From Sporolactobacillus putidus (GTDB lineage: Bacteria > Bacillota > Bacilli > Bacillales > Sporolactobacillaceae): a stretch of DNA of 64,000 nt. The stretch is from NCBI RefSeq assembly GCF_014647035.1, contig NZ_BMOK01000003.1:248001-312000 (forward strand). Reading direction: 5' to 3'. This document shows positions 52,025 through 60,473 of the stretch, one piece after another (the stretch's first letter is position 1; each line of letters starts with the position of its first letter). A program made the position numbers and the translations under genes. The notes under the pieces were generated by a model. It was not told the DNA's origin. It made no database searches and was given only the letters and a program-made list of their open reading frames with translations.

Positions 52025-54004
52025 CTATTTCTTCCATGTCTCAACCGATTTCGCCAGCAAGTCGGCGTATGCCTGCGAACCGCTAGTGTTCAAGTGCACG
52101 GCGTCAGGCTCGAAATAATCGGCGTGACCCGCGCTCGCCGCATACCAGTTTACAAGGCTTACATTGGAATACATGGATACCGCATTTTGCAATGATTGGT
52201 TGACAATGGCCTGCCAAGGTCTGGGCACACGCGTATTCACCAAAATCACACGACGGGTGGAACCGATTTCCTGGATCATCGACGCCAGCTGGTCCATAGA
52301 GAACGGACCGTTGGTTCCGAGTTCGATGATCACCGTGTCAGCAAGTTTTCCCTGGTTTTTAAGCTGTTGAATAATGCCCATGGCCTCGTAAAATTGCCTC
52401 CCCACTTTTGCGTCTACAGCCGCATTGGGAAATTTTTTCATCAGAAACGGTTCAACATCGGCCATGACCGAATCGCCGATTGCCGTGACGGGCTGATCGC
52501 TGACTGCTGCAGCAGTCTTTGCCGGTTCACTTTTGACAGGTGTTGCCTTTGCCGCCTCATTAGTATCTGCACGTTTACCCGATTTTTCCCCTGACTGAGC
52601 ATTTTCGCTGCTGCCGTGCGCTGCTTTTTTCACCTGCTGTACGGCAGAGGCATTCCGTGTCATTGCCGTCTTTCGATCATTTGCATTCGACTCGTTAAAG
52701 ATGGCAAAGGTGCCAATGACTGCCAAACATAAAATGATACCGAGCAGACCGCCTCCAATGACTTTCCGTCGCGACTCCAGATTGCTTATTCTATGTATTT
52801 TTTCCTGCAGCTGAGCGAACGAGCCATGTCTGATCGGGTTTTCAAGATACCTGAGAGACAGCGACGAAATCAGAAAAACCAGGGCAACCTCCAGTAAATC
52901 ATGAACGATCTGCATTCCGCCCGAATCAAAGCTGCTGCTCATCAACATGATAACCGGATAGTGCCAAAGGTACATTCCATATGAACGGGCGCCGATCCAG
53001 CGAAACGGAGCCAGTCCAAAGAACTTTCCCAGCCAGGTTGACGGATGGGACACGGCGGCGATGACAATGACGGTCGCAACGGAGAGCACGAGGAGCCCGC
53101 CCCGATAAAGAAACGGGTCATACTCATTAGCCATCGTAATCATGATGAAAATCATCACCAGGGCGAGAGCGCCCATTAAGTCGAGAAAGACTCGCGACCA
53201 CCTTGTAAGGCTGGCAGAAAGTCTCTGACTTGGCCATATAAAGGCAAGTGCCGCACCAAGCAAAATGGAGAACGCCCGCGTATCCGTGCCATAGTATACT
53301 CTGCTCGGATCCGTATCGGGATGATACAGAACGGCCATCAGCATTGCCGATAGTGCAGCACCGACTATTGAAATGAAAAACAAATGTCTGCGTGTCTTCC
53401 TATGCCTGATACCGAAAAAGATGAATAACGGCCAGATCAGGTAGAACTGTTCTTCGACGGCAAGCGACCAGAAGTGGGTCAGAAGCGATGGATTTTCATA
53501 GCTCTGAAAATAGGAAAGTTGGTGAAAAATGTACCACCAGTTACTCACGTAGAAAAGAGCCGCAAAGGCGTCCCCTTTTAAGGTGCCGAGGAGCTGAGGC
53601 CTGAATAGCGAAGTCCAGATGAGCAGCAGGACAACCGTCGAAATCATCCCCGGAAGCAGGCGTTTCGCCCGCCTCAGCCAGAAATTCTTAAGATTGATCG
53701 TCTGCGATCTTTCCCATTCGGAAATAAGCAGATCGGTAATCAGGTAGCCTGAGAGAACAAAAAAAGCACTGACACCGAGCAGTCCCCCGCTGACCCATGG
53801 AATACCAAGGTGATAGAAAATCACGGCCAGAACGGCGACAGCCCTCAGTCCGTCCAGTCCCGGCATATAGCGCCGCCGTCTTCGTCTCTCATTCAGGGCT
53901 TTGAACCTGCTCGTCGCTGGCAGCCCGTCCCTTTTCTTACCCGTTTCAACTTCGTATGTATTCAGACTGCCATTCTCTTCTGATTCGGCAAAAACCTGCT
54001 TCAT
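52025..54004 (-). CDS. OatA-like peptidoglycan/polysaccharide O-acetyltransferase
   Basis: 659 residues. The N-terminal half is an acyltransferase-3 domain with about ten to eleven membrane helices: GLDGLRAVAVLAVIFYHLGI (catalytic His in FYH), RAKRLLPG, and HFWSLAVEEQFYLIWP. A Ser/Lys/Ala-rich linker leads to an extracytoplasmic SGNH esterase-like domain (about 500-655) with GDSVMADVEPF (Ser), ELGTNGP and DAVHLN (Asp and His). OatA proteins O-acetylate N-acetylmuramic acid and confer lysozyme resistance. It stands alone. Confidence 0.9.
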   Translation of the reverse strand: MKQVFAESEENGSLNTYEVETGKKRDGLPATSRFKALNERRRRRRYMPGLDGLRAVAVLAVIFYHLGIPWVSGGLLGVSAFFVLSGYLITDLLISEWERSQTINLKNFWLRRAKRLLPGMISTVVLLLIWTSLFRPQLLGTLKGDAFAALFYVSNWWYIFHQLSYFQSYENPSLLTHFWSLAVEEQFYLIWPLFIFFGIRHRKTRRHLFFISIVGAALSAMLMAVLYHPDTDPSRVYYGTDTRAFSILLGAALAFIWPSQRLSASLTRWSRVFLDLMGALALVMIFIMITMANEYDPFLYRGGLLVLSVATVIVIAAVSHPSTWLGKFFGLAPFRWIGARSYGMYLWHYPVIMLMSSSFDSGGMQIVHDLLEVALVFLISSLSLRYLENPIRHGSFAQLQEKIHRISNLESRRKVIGGGLLGIILCLAVIGTFAIFNESNANDRKTAMTRNASAVQQVKKAAHGSSENAQSGEKSGKRADTNEAAKATPVKSEPAKTAAAVSDQPVTAIGDSVMADVEPFLMKKFPNAAVDAKVGRQFYEAMGIIQQLKNQGKLADTVIIELGTNGPFSMDQLASMIQEIGSTRRVILVNTRVPRPWQAIVNQSLQNAVSMYSNVSLVNWYAASAGHADYFEPDAVHLNTSGSQAYADLLAKSVETWKK

Positions 54005-54530
54005 GTGCCTACCGTACCTTTCTCGTGCATGTGGATTGGCCTCGCTATTTTTAATTCACGCAAAAACATAGGAAAAGGTAGTGAAAATCCTTTTCCCTGT
54101 CAGAAACTATTTATACATTTATTTTTCAAGGAGACATAATCACGAAAATTTCCACACGGCCTGTCCGCTCGAATAAAACCGGCCGTTTACAGTCAAATCA
54201 AAAAAAACGATGGATAAACACCGTTTGACGGCAAAAGAGAATTTCACAACCTTCAGGTTTCCTTTCAAAGTTCTTTTGCCCGGCTCTGTTTTTGTGTTCA
54301 AGCATTGTTGAAGGTCCGCTATAACTAATATAATCGTTGCGGACTTCGTTGTCATTGTCATGATTTCCCATGTTTTCCTGTTCATGTTCGATGATTTCGA
54401 CAAAATATCGAGAATAAGGCATTAAAAGGACCTGCAACGATAGGATATCTCAGTTTTTTTATTGGTCCCAAGATTCATGATAACGTACATCTTCTTTTGC
54501 ATTAAGAAAAATGGGTATGCTTCGAGATAT
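54005..54530. other. gene-free stretch
   Basis: No convincing gene. ACGGCC/GGCCGT (54160-54186 region) could form a hairpin. Short minus-strand frames at 54140-54437 have low-complexity, mutually overlapping products without RBS support. It contains the oatA promoter region on the left. Confidence 0.4.
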
Positions 54531-54588
54531 CACTATCAAATCGAACATATGTTTGCTATAATGATAGTGTCGTCTATGATAACTATCA
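54531..54588 (+). promoter_or_regulatory. LexA-like box and promoter of the 43-codon gene
   Basis: CGAACATATGTTTG (54542-54555) matches 13 of 14 positions of CGAACRNRYGTTYC and ends one base before a perfect TATAAT (54557-54562). The motif ACTATCA recurs three times in alternating orientation: CACTATCA at 54531-54538, its inverse TGATAGTG at 54562-54569 and ACTATCA at 54582-54588. The last two could form a leader RNA hairpin. No good -35 is seen. Confidence 0.55.
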
Positions 54589-54628
54589 AACTTCCTTGCG
54601 CGTTTAATCGTGGAGGAGGTGAGACACG

Positions 54629-54760
54629 TTGCGTAACAGACTTGATCGTCGCGAGAAGAAAAAAGAAGCACGGCAGCGATTTCTTTTAAAGGAAGTTATC
54701 ATTCCTTTATTAATCGTTGTTCTGCCTGTGCTTCTTAAATGGCTTCTCAGTTTATTCTAG
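54629..54760 (+). CDS. 43-residue single-pass membrane peptide, unannotated type
   Basis: A TTG at 54629 follows GGAGGAGG by 9 nt and opens a 44-codon frame ending with TAG at 54758. The product begins with a highly basic stretch (RNRLDRREKKKEARQR, residues 2-17) and ends with a hydrophobic helix (VIIPLLIVVLPVLLKWLLSLF, abridged: about residues 23-43). It would be membrane-anchored by its C-terminus with the basic part in the cytoplasm. A strong terminator follows 40 bp later, and a LexA-like box plus TATAAT precede it, so this is a self-contained transcription unit. I recognise no family. Confidence 0.68.
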   Translation: MRNRLDRREKKKEARQRFLLKEVIIPLLIVVLPVLLKWLLSLF

Positions 54761-54799
54761 GCGACCGTGAAGGAATGGATGCACATATCTTCACGTATC

Positions 54800-54832
54800 A
54801 AAAGGGTCCGTGTCATCACCACGGACCCTTTT
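54800..54832. terminator. strong terminator after the small membrane peptide gene
   Basis: AAAAGGGTCCGTG and CACGGACCCTTTT form a perfect 13-bp stem with a 7-nt loop and U-tracts on both strands; it could also serve the convergent hydrolase gene. Confidence 0.88.
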
Positions 54833-54958
54833 ATTGCGAACAGACTTGATTTACATGCTTATTATAACATGCACTCATGTTAATGTCATTATCTCAAGAA
54901 AAACAGGAGCAGATAGACTCATGCAATATTTACCAAAATTTTTGTACATAGCAACTGT

Positions 54959-55735
54959 TTAAATTTCCTTTAAAAACTGAGTGAGCGCCTGATTGAATTC
55001 TTCATGCTGATGTGTGGGCAGCTGATGAAAAGCCCGGTCAATAAAAATGATTTTCGTTTTTGTCAATATTTCAAAATACTTTTTATGCTTGCTGATAAAC
55101 TTGTCCCGGGTTCCGTAAAGGATCAGCGTCGGCAGACGGTTTAGCCTCGGGAGCTGCTCAACCGCATTATAGCGCTTTCCTGTCACATAAAGATCCAGAA
55201 CGGCATCGTCATTCGCTTTCATGGCATATGTATACAGCATTTTTATGTCGGCTTCCGTAACTTTATGGCTTTTTGCCAAAATATTGCTCAGTACGTTTTT
55301 TTTCTTCGTACGGATCAGGATTATGCCAATCTGATATTCCCAGGCCAGCAGCTGCGAATCGATCGCCGGATAGCCTCCCGATAAAACAAGGGCGCTCACT
55401 CTCTCTGTGTAAGCGAGCGCGTAAGACAGTGCGAGCTGCCCCCCGGCAGAATAGCCGGCAACGACCGGATTTTCGAGTTTCAGGCCCTCAATCAGTGCTT
55501 TTAAGTCATCTAAGTGATCCGGAAATACACGGTCTTCCGACTGCGAGGGCAGATAGCCGCTCTTCCCATGTCCTCTCAGATCGTATAGGATGATCTGAAA
55601 GTTCTTGTCCAGCTTTTTTTGATATTTGAAAATAACATGCCCCGTCAAAGGCGGATGAATAAAAACGATCGGACGTCCTTGCCCATATGTCTCATAATAA
55701 AGTCTGACTCCCTTGGGTGTGTCAATATACGGCAT
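54959..55735 (-). CDS. alpha/beta hydrolase
   Basis: 258 residues. Oxyanion-hole region VFIHPPLTGH, nucleophile Ser96 in GYSAGGQLALSYAL, Asp in LYGTRDKFISKH and a C-terminal His near AFHQLPTHQ. The HPP variant of the usual HGxxG loop is mildly unusual. Substrate unknown. GGAGGAG precedes the ATG by about 7 nt. It diverges from the HpaB-type gene. Confidence 0.82.
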   Translation of the reverse strand: MPYIDTPKGVRLYYETYGQGRPIVFIHPPLTGHVIFKYQKKLDKNFQIILYDLRGHGKSGYLPSQSEDRVFPDHLDDLKALIEGLKLENPVVAGYSAGGQLALSYALAYTERVSALVLSGGYPAIDSQLLAWEYQIGIILIRTKKKNVLSNILAKSHKVTEADIKMLYTYAMKANDDAVLDLYVTGKRYNAVEQLPRLNRLPTLILYGTRDKFISKHKKYFEILTKTKIIFIDRAFHQLPTHQHEEFNQALTQFLKEI

Positions 55736-56021
55736 CGTGTCTCCTCCAATTGATCCTTAAACAGGGACTCAGATATAAGATGCTCCAATCGAGTCCGTGG
55801 AATGCACATAAACTCGATTATCTCCCTGTGCCATACAAATAAAAATCCACTTTCAGGCTCTGCCTCAGAATGCTGAGGCGGACGCCGGATCCGCAAAAAA
55901 ACAGGGGTAAAAATATGCTGAAGAACAGGGCATCTTCCGCCAGAATTTCTCTTGGCATGACCTGAGCCGCCCTCTCATATTTTGTAAAACAGAACAATTT
56001 ATAGGGATGGGAGCGGAGTTT

Positions 56022-57461
56022 ATGCCTTGCATCGACGGAAAGACATATCTCGACCGAATCGACCGGCTTCAATCAGATGTCTGGATCAACGGTTCGAAAG
56101 TAACAGGGAAAATATCCGAACATCCGGCATTTAAGGGTGCGATGAAAAGCCAGGCCAAGTTATATGATATGCAGTACGAGAAAACGTGCACTAATATATT
56201 GACTTATAGATCTCCGAGCAGCGGACAAAGAGTCGGAGCGACTTATCTCGAACCGAAAAACAAAAAGGATCTGGCGAAAAGAAGAAGAGCTGTTCAGCTA
56301 TGGGCCAGGCAGAACGCCGGAATGATGGGCCGGTCTCCCGATTATATGAATACCGTCGTCATGACGTTTGCCGCCTGCGCCGATCTTTTCAATGATGAAC
56401 AATGCAGCGGGAATATGCGCCGTTTCTATGAATACTGCCGGGAGAACGATATTTCGCTGACGCATACGTTCATTCAGCCGCAGGTGAACCGGTCGTCCCT
56501 CTACTTTGAAAACCCATCTGACGCGATTGCCGCGCGTGTGATCGAGAAGAATGATCAGGGAATTATGATTCATGGCGCCCGGCTGCTTGCAACACAAGGC
56601 GGCATGACGGATGAGATTCTTGTTTTTCCCACCGGCTCCTTTCACTTTGACGAGGACTATGCCTATGCCTTTTCCATTCCTTCGAATACACCGGGCCTGA
56701 AGTTTCTCTGCAGAGAGCCTTTTAATAACGGAGAAAATATCTTCGATCATCCGTTGAGTGCGCGATTTGAAGAGATCGACTCCATCGTTATTTTCGATCA
56801 TGTCACGGTTCCGTGGGACAGAGTCTTTCTGCATGGAAATACGGAAATCGCAGGCAAACTCTATACGGAAAGCGGATTTCTGCCTCAGCAGGTGCACCAG
56901 GTCACATCGAAAAATGTCGTCAAAACCGAGTTTGTCCTCGGTGTTCTGCAGTCTCTGGTCGATGCGATCAATATTGGAGAATACCAGCATATTCAGGAAA
57001 AAATCACGGAGGTTATCCTCGGACTCGAAACGCTCAAGGCGCTGCTGACGGCTTCAGAAGTCCACGCGTCGATCGATCAATGGGGAACGATGACACCGGA
57101 TCGCAAGCCGCTGATGGCCGCCATGAACCTGTATCCGAGAATCTATCCGCGGTTTATTGAGATCATGCAGTTGATCGGTGCCAGCGGGCTCGTCTCCATT
57201 CCGATGGAAAAAGATTTTCAATCGGCGTCAGGAGCTGATATAAAAAACTACCTGCAGTCATCCGACCGTGACGGATACGAAAAAGTAAGACTGTTCCGCC
57301 TCGCCTGGGATTTGTCTTTGAGTGCGTTCGCCGGCAGGCAGACGCTGTACGAACGGTTTTTCTTTGGTGATCCGGTCCGGCTGGCGGGCACGCTTTACCG
57401 AGATTACGACCGGACCAAGTTTGTGAAACAGGTCGAAGATTTTTTGAAAAGAAAAGACTGA
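56022..57461 (+). CDS. yoaI: 4-hydroxyphenylacetate 3-monooxygenase-type oxygenase (HpaB/YoaI family)
   Basis: 479 residues, with colinear similarity to B. subtilis YoaI: ISEHPAFKG, RSPDYMNTVVMTFA, THTFIQPQVNRS, IHGARLLATQGG, AYAFSIPSNTPG, HVTVPWDRVF and LIGASGLVSIP. These FADH2-dependent enzymes hydroxylate phenols and need a separate flavin reductase (HpaC), which is not encoded nearby. The ATG at 56022 follows GGGAGCGGAG; another in-frame ATG five codons earlier overlaps that RBS. With catE at the other end of the window it hints at aromatic metabolism, but the genes are far apart. Confidence 0.88.
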   Translation: MPCIDGKTYLDRIDRLQSDVWINGSKVTGKISEHPAFKGAMKSQAKLYDMQYEKTCTNILTYRSPSSGQRVGATYLEPKNKKDLAKRRRAVQLWARQNAGMMGRSPDYMNTVVMTFAACADLFNDEQCSGNMRRFYEYCRENDISLTHTFIQPQVNRSSLYFENPSDAIAARVIEKNDQGIMIHGARLLATQGGMTDEILVFPTGSFHFDEDYAYAFSIPSNTPGLKFLCREPFNNGENIFDHPLSARFEEIDSIVIFDHVTVPWDRVFLHGNTEIAGKLYTESGFLPQQVHQVTSKNVVKTEFVLGVLQSLVDAINIGEYQHIQEKITEVILGLETLKALLTASEVHASIDQWGTMTPDRKPLMAAMNLYPRIYPRFIEIMQLIGASGLVSIPMEKDFQSASGADIKNYLQSSDRDGYEKVRLFRLAWDLSLSAFAGRQTLYERFFFGDPVRLAGTLYRDYDRTKFVKQVEDFLKRKD

Positions 57462-57508
57462 CCGGGTCTTCAACCTGTAATTTGCCTGTCGCCCATCCCT
57501 TCCTTTAC

Positions 57509-57741
57509 TCACAATGGTGGCAGATCAACTTTTCCTTCTTCGAATAATGCCTTAATCATGTGTCTCGCATAGCCTGAGGCCTGCGAAAAGGTGATATTCG
57601 ACGGCATCGGAGCTTCATCCGCATCAACAACAATGTCAATAATACACGGACATTTTTGTACCGCGGTCTCTTCGAAAGCGGGCAGAAGATCTTCCGGACG
57701 CTCCACGCGGTAACCGGCTCCCCCGCAGACGGCGGCCTTCT
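57509..57741 (-). pseudogene. 3' remnant of a pyruvate oxidase/acetolactate synthase-like gene
   Basis: The frame reads AAVCGGAGYRVERPEDLLPA then CPCIIDIVVDADEAPMPSNI and ends TFSQASGYARHMIKALF, the C-terminal end of ThDP enzymes of the pyruvate oxidase (YdaP/SpxB) group. A stop (TAG) lies right upstream in frame and the remaining ~500 residues are absent. So this is a truncated leftover, convergent with the HpaB-type gene. Confidence 0.75.
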
Positions 57742-57878
57742 ATTTTATGGAAATGTATCGTTTGATTTTCCTTCTTGAGCGAATAAAAGACCCGCTCTCA
57801 CAGGAATGAGTGTATAGCTCGGGGCGGATATGGAAAAAAAGATAGAAAGCATCTATGAAGAAGGAGCAGGTTTGAGAA

Positions 57879-58592
57879 ATGGGAAGCGTGTATGAAGTTG
57901 TTATCCGGACAATTGCCGCATTCGTTCTTTTTATCTGTATCGCCCACCTGCTGGGAAAACAGGCTATCTCGCAAATGACCTATCACGATTTTATCGCTTC
58001 CATTACACTCGGGTCGATTGCGGGAAATCTGACGTTCAATACGTCGATTCATTTCAGCAATTTCATTATTGCTGCAGTCCTGTTCAGCGCCATCATTTTC
58101 TTTACAACGCTTATGTCGCTGAAAAACAGATACGCCAGAGCGATTTTCAACGGGGAGCCTACTGTCGTCATTCAAAACGGAAAAATTCTCGAAAACAACT
58201 TAAAAAAATTAAAAATGACTATGGATTCTTTGAATCAGGCCTTGAGAGAGAAGGATGCATTTGATATTGATCAAGTTGACCACGCGATTATTGAAGCGGA
58301 CGGGCATCTTTCGGTGCTGAAGAAACCGCAGCATCGGAATGTAACAAGAAAAGATCTGGGAATCCTCGCTCCCGTCCGCGCATCCTTTCCGGTCGAACTG
58401 ATCATGGACGGAAGGATTATGGAAAAAAATTTAAAACAAAACCAGCTGACAAAAAGCTGGTTGCATGCAGAAATGAATAACCGCGGCTTGAATCCGGTGA
58501 ATGTTTCCTATTGTGTACGGGGAACGAACGGACAATTATATTTTGATCTTTTTAAAGACGGGATCGCCTCGCCCGTAGATACAGAATCGTAA
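57879..58592 (+). CDS. DUF421 family membrane protein (YetF-like)
   Basis: 237 residues with three N-terminal membrane helices (about 7-27, 35-55, 60-85), including LLGKQAISQMTYHDFIASITLGSIAGN, the DUF421 core. The cytoplasmic part has the YetF-type motifs PTVVIQNGKILENNLKK and a second half (VELIMDGRIMEKNLKQNQL) that repeats the same fold, as known for the family. Function is not settled. GGAG lies about 11 nt before the ATG. It ends directly against the convergent ABC exporter gene (58592/58593). Confidence 0.88.
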   Translation: MGSVYEVVIRTIAAFVLFICIAHLLGKQAISQMTYHDFIASITLGSIAGNLTFNTSIHFSNFIIAAVLFSAIIFFTTLMSLKNRYARAIFNGEPTVVIQNGKILENNLKKLKMTMDSLNQALREKDAFDIDQVDHAIIEADGHLSVLKKPQHRNVTRKDLGILAPVRASFPVELIMDGRIMEKNLKQNQLTKSWLHAEMNNRGLNPVNVSYCVRGTNGQLYFDLFKDGIASPVDTES

Positions 58593-60473
58593 TCAAAAAT
58601 CCGTCTTAGGCTGTCTTTCAGATAATTCCGCCGCAAAAGGGAACTGATCGGTGTAGAGAGCGTGATAAAGTCCCCGTTTCCGCAAAAGTTCCTGATGAGT
58701 CCCCTGTTCCACGATTTGCCCGTTATCGACAACAAGGATTTTATCGGCGTTGCGTATTGTTGACAGCCTGTGGGCGATAATAAAACTGGTCCGCCCTCGC
58801 ATCAACCGCGACATCGCCGTCCGAATCCGCCTTTCGGTCTGCGTATCGACATGACTCGTTGCCTCATCCATGACCAGTATCGCAGGATCTGTCAGAATCG
58901 CCCGGGCAACTGTCAGCAATTGTTTCTGCCCCTCGCTCAGTTCCTCGCCGTTTTCCTGAAGAACGGTTTCATAGCCCTTTTCCATTTTCATAATGAAGCT
59001 GTCTGCATTTGCCGTCCGCGCCGCCCGCCTGACCTCCTCATAAGTCGCATCAGGTTTCCCGTAGCGCAGGTTTGCAAGGATGCTCCCCCTAAACAGATAC
59101 GTATCCTGAAGCACGATGCCGAACAATCGGCGGAACTCCGACCTCCTGTAATCGCGGATATCCACGCCATCGATCCGGACTGCACCATCGCTGACGTCAT
59201 AGAATCGGGTCAGCAGGTTAATAATCGTTGTTTTCCCTGCCCCGGTCGGTCCGACGAGTGCAATCATTTCACCGGGAAAGACATGAAAATCCACCTGTTT
59301 CAGAATCGGGTGATCTTGTTCATAGTGGAAAGAGACATCATCGAATACGATATCCCCTTTGAAATTCTCAATTTTCCTCGCGTTTTCACGATCCGGTTTT
59401 TCCTCTTTCTCGTCCAGAATGTCAAATACGCGCTCTGCGCCCGCAACTGCGGATTGCAGCGTATTGAAGATACTGGCGATATCGTTGAGCGGCCTGGAAA
59501 ATTGTCTGGAATAGGTGAGAAAGCTGGCAATCATGCCGACCGTAATCATGCCTTTGACTGCCAGGAGACCGCCGACGAAGGCGACCGCGGTAAAACTCAG
59601 GTTGTTGATGACATTCATCATCGGCATCAGAAAACCCGACCAGACCTGTGCCTTCATCCCGACATCTGTGAGCCGCCGGTTAATCTCCGTAAATTTTTGA
59701 GTTTCCTCCTTTTCATGGCTGAACGCTTTAACAATGCTTAGTCCCGAAATCGATTCTTCAATATGACCGTTCAGCTTACCCAGTTCCTTTTGCTGCCCTA
59801 CAAACAGCCGGGAAGTCCTCGATGCGATCGTCCGGGTCAGAAGAAAGACCAGGGGCACTGAAATGAGGCTTGCCAGCGTCAGAACCGGACTGATCCAGAC
59901 CATCAGGATAAACGAACCGGCAATCGTAATGACATCGTTCATCAGCTGGACGGTCGATTGCGAAATCGTCACGTCCACATTTTCAATATCATTGGTCAGC
60001 CGGCTCATAATTTCGCCGTTATGGTTCCGATCGAAAAAGGCAATCGGCAGTTTTTGCAGTTTATGAAATAAGCCGTTTCTCAGGATGATAACAATGTTCT
60101 GTCCTGCGGAGGCCATAATCCATCCTTGAAAAAAGGTCAGCAGACCATCCAGAAGATAAGACAATCCTAAGACCAGCAGAATTATGAACAGCATCGTAAA
60201 ATTAGCGGAATGGTTACGCAATCCGATTTGATTGACGGCCAGACCGACGACATACGGGGCAATGAGTGTGACCAGAGTATCTGCAATGATCAAAATAAAA
60301 ACGAAAATCAGTGTCTTCTTTTCTGCGGCAAAATAGGTCCAGAGTCTGCTCAGAGTCTTTCTCATATTTTTCGGTTTTTCTACGGGGGCAAAACGCGCAG
60401 CCCCCCGTCTTCGCCGGTCTCTGCCTGACAGCGTCTGCCGCAGATCCGGCGTGTCCCGCCGATTTTCAGCCAT
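58593..60473 (-). CDS. ABC exporter half-transporter, canonical-site subunit (YfiC-like)
   Basis: 626 residues: basic N-terminal extension (GRDRRRRGAAR), six-helix exporter domain (about 60-330) and an NBD with Walker A GPTGAGKTTIINL, signature LSEGQKQLL, Walker B ILVMDEATSHVD with the catalytic Glu, and H-loop IIAHRLST. It overlaps the upstream ABC gene by 8 bp, so the two are coupled and should form a heterodimer exporting drugs or lipids. The ATG at 60473 has AAGAAGG 7 nt upstream. Confidence 0.9.
   Translation of the reverse strand: MAENRRDTPDLRQTLSGRDRRRRGAARFAPVEKPKNMRKTLSRLWTYFAAEKKTLIFVFILIIADTLVTLIAPYVVGLAVNQIGLRNHSANFTMLFIILLVLGLSYLLDGLLTFFQGWIMASAGQNIVIILRNGLFHKLQKLPIAFFDRNHNGEIMSRLTNDIENVDVTISQSTVQLMNDVITIAGSFILMVWISPVLTLASLISVPLVFLLTRTIASRTSRLFVGQQKELGKLNGHIEESISGLSIVKAFSHEKEETQKFTEINRRLTDVGMKAQVWSGFLMPMMNVINNLSFTAVAFVGGLLAVKGMITVGMIASFLTYSRQFSRPLNDIASIFNTLQSAVAGAERVFDILDEKEEKPDRENARKIENFKGDIVFDDVSFHYEQDHPILKQVDFHVFPGEMIALVGPTGAGKTTIINLLTRFYDVSDGAVRIDGVDIRDYRRSEFRRLFGIVLQDTYLFRGSILANLRYGKPDATYEEVRRAARTANADSFIMKMEKGYETVLQENGEELSEGQKQLLTVARAILTDPAILVMDEATSHVDTQTERRIRTAMSRLMRGRTSFIIAHRLSTIRNADKILVVDNGQIVEQGTHQELLRKRGLYHALYTDQFPFAAELSERQPKTDF

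Noticed and set aside
54140-54437. Two overlapping minus-strand frames (87 and 79 codons)
   Set aside because: No RBS, no domain, and they overlap each other in different frames.
56298-56990. 230-codon minus-strand frame opposite the HpaB-type gene
   Set aside because: Fully inside a conserved gene; no RBS and no recognisable domain.
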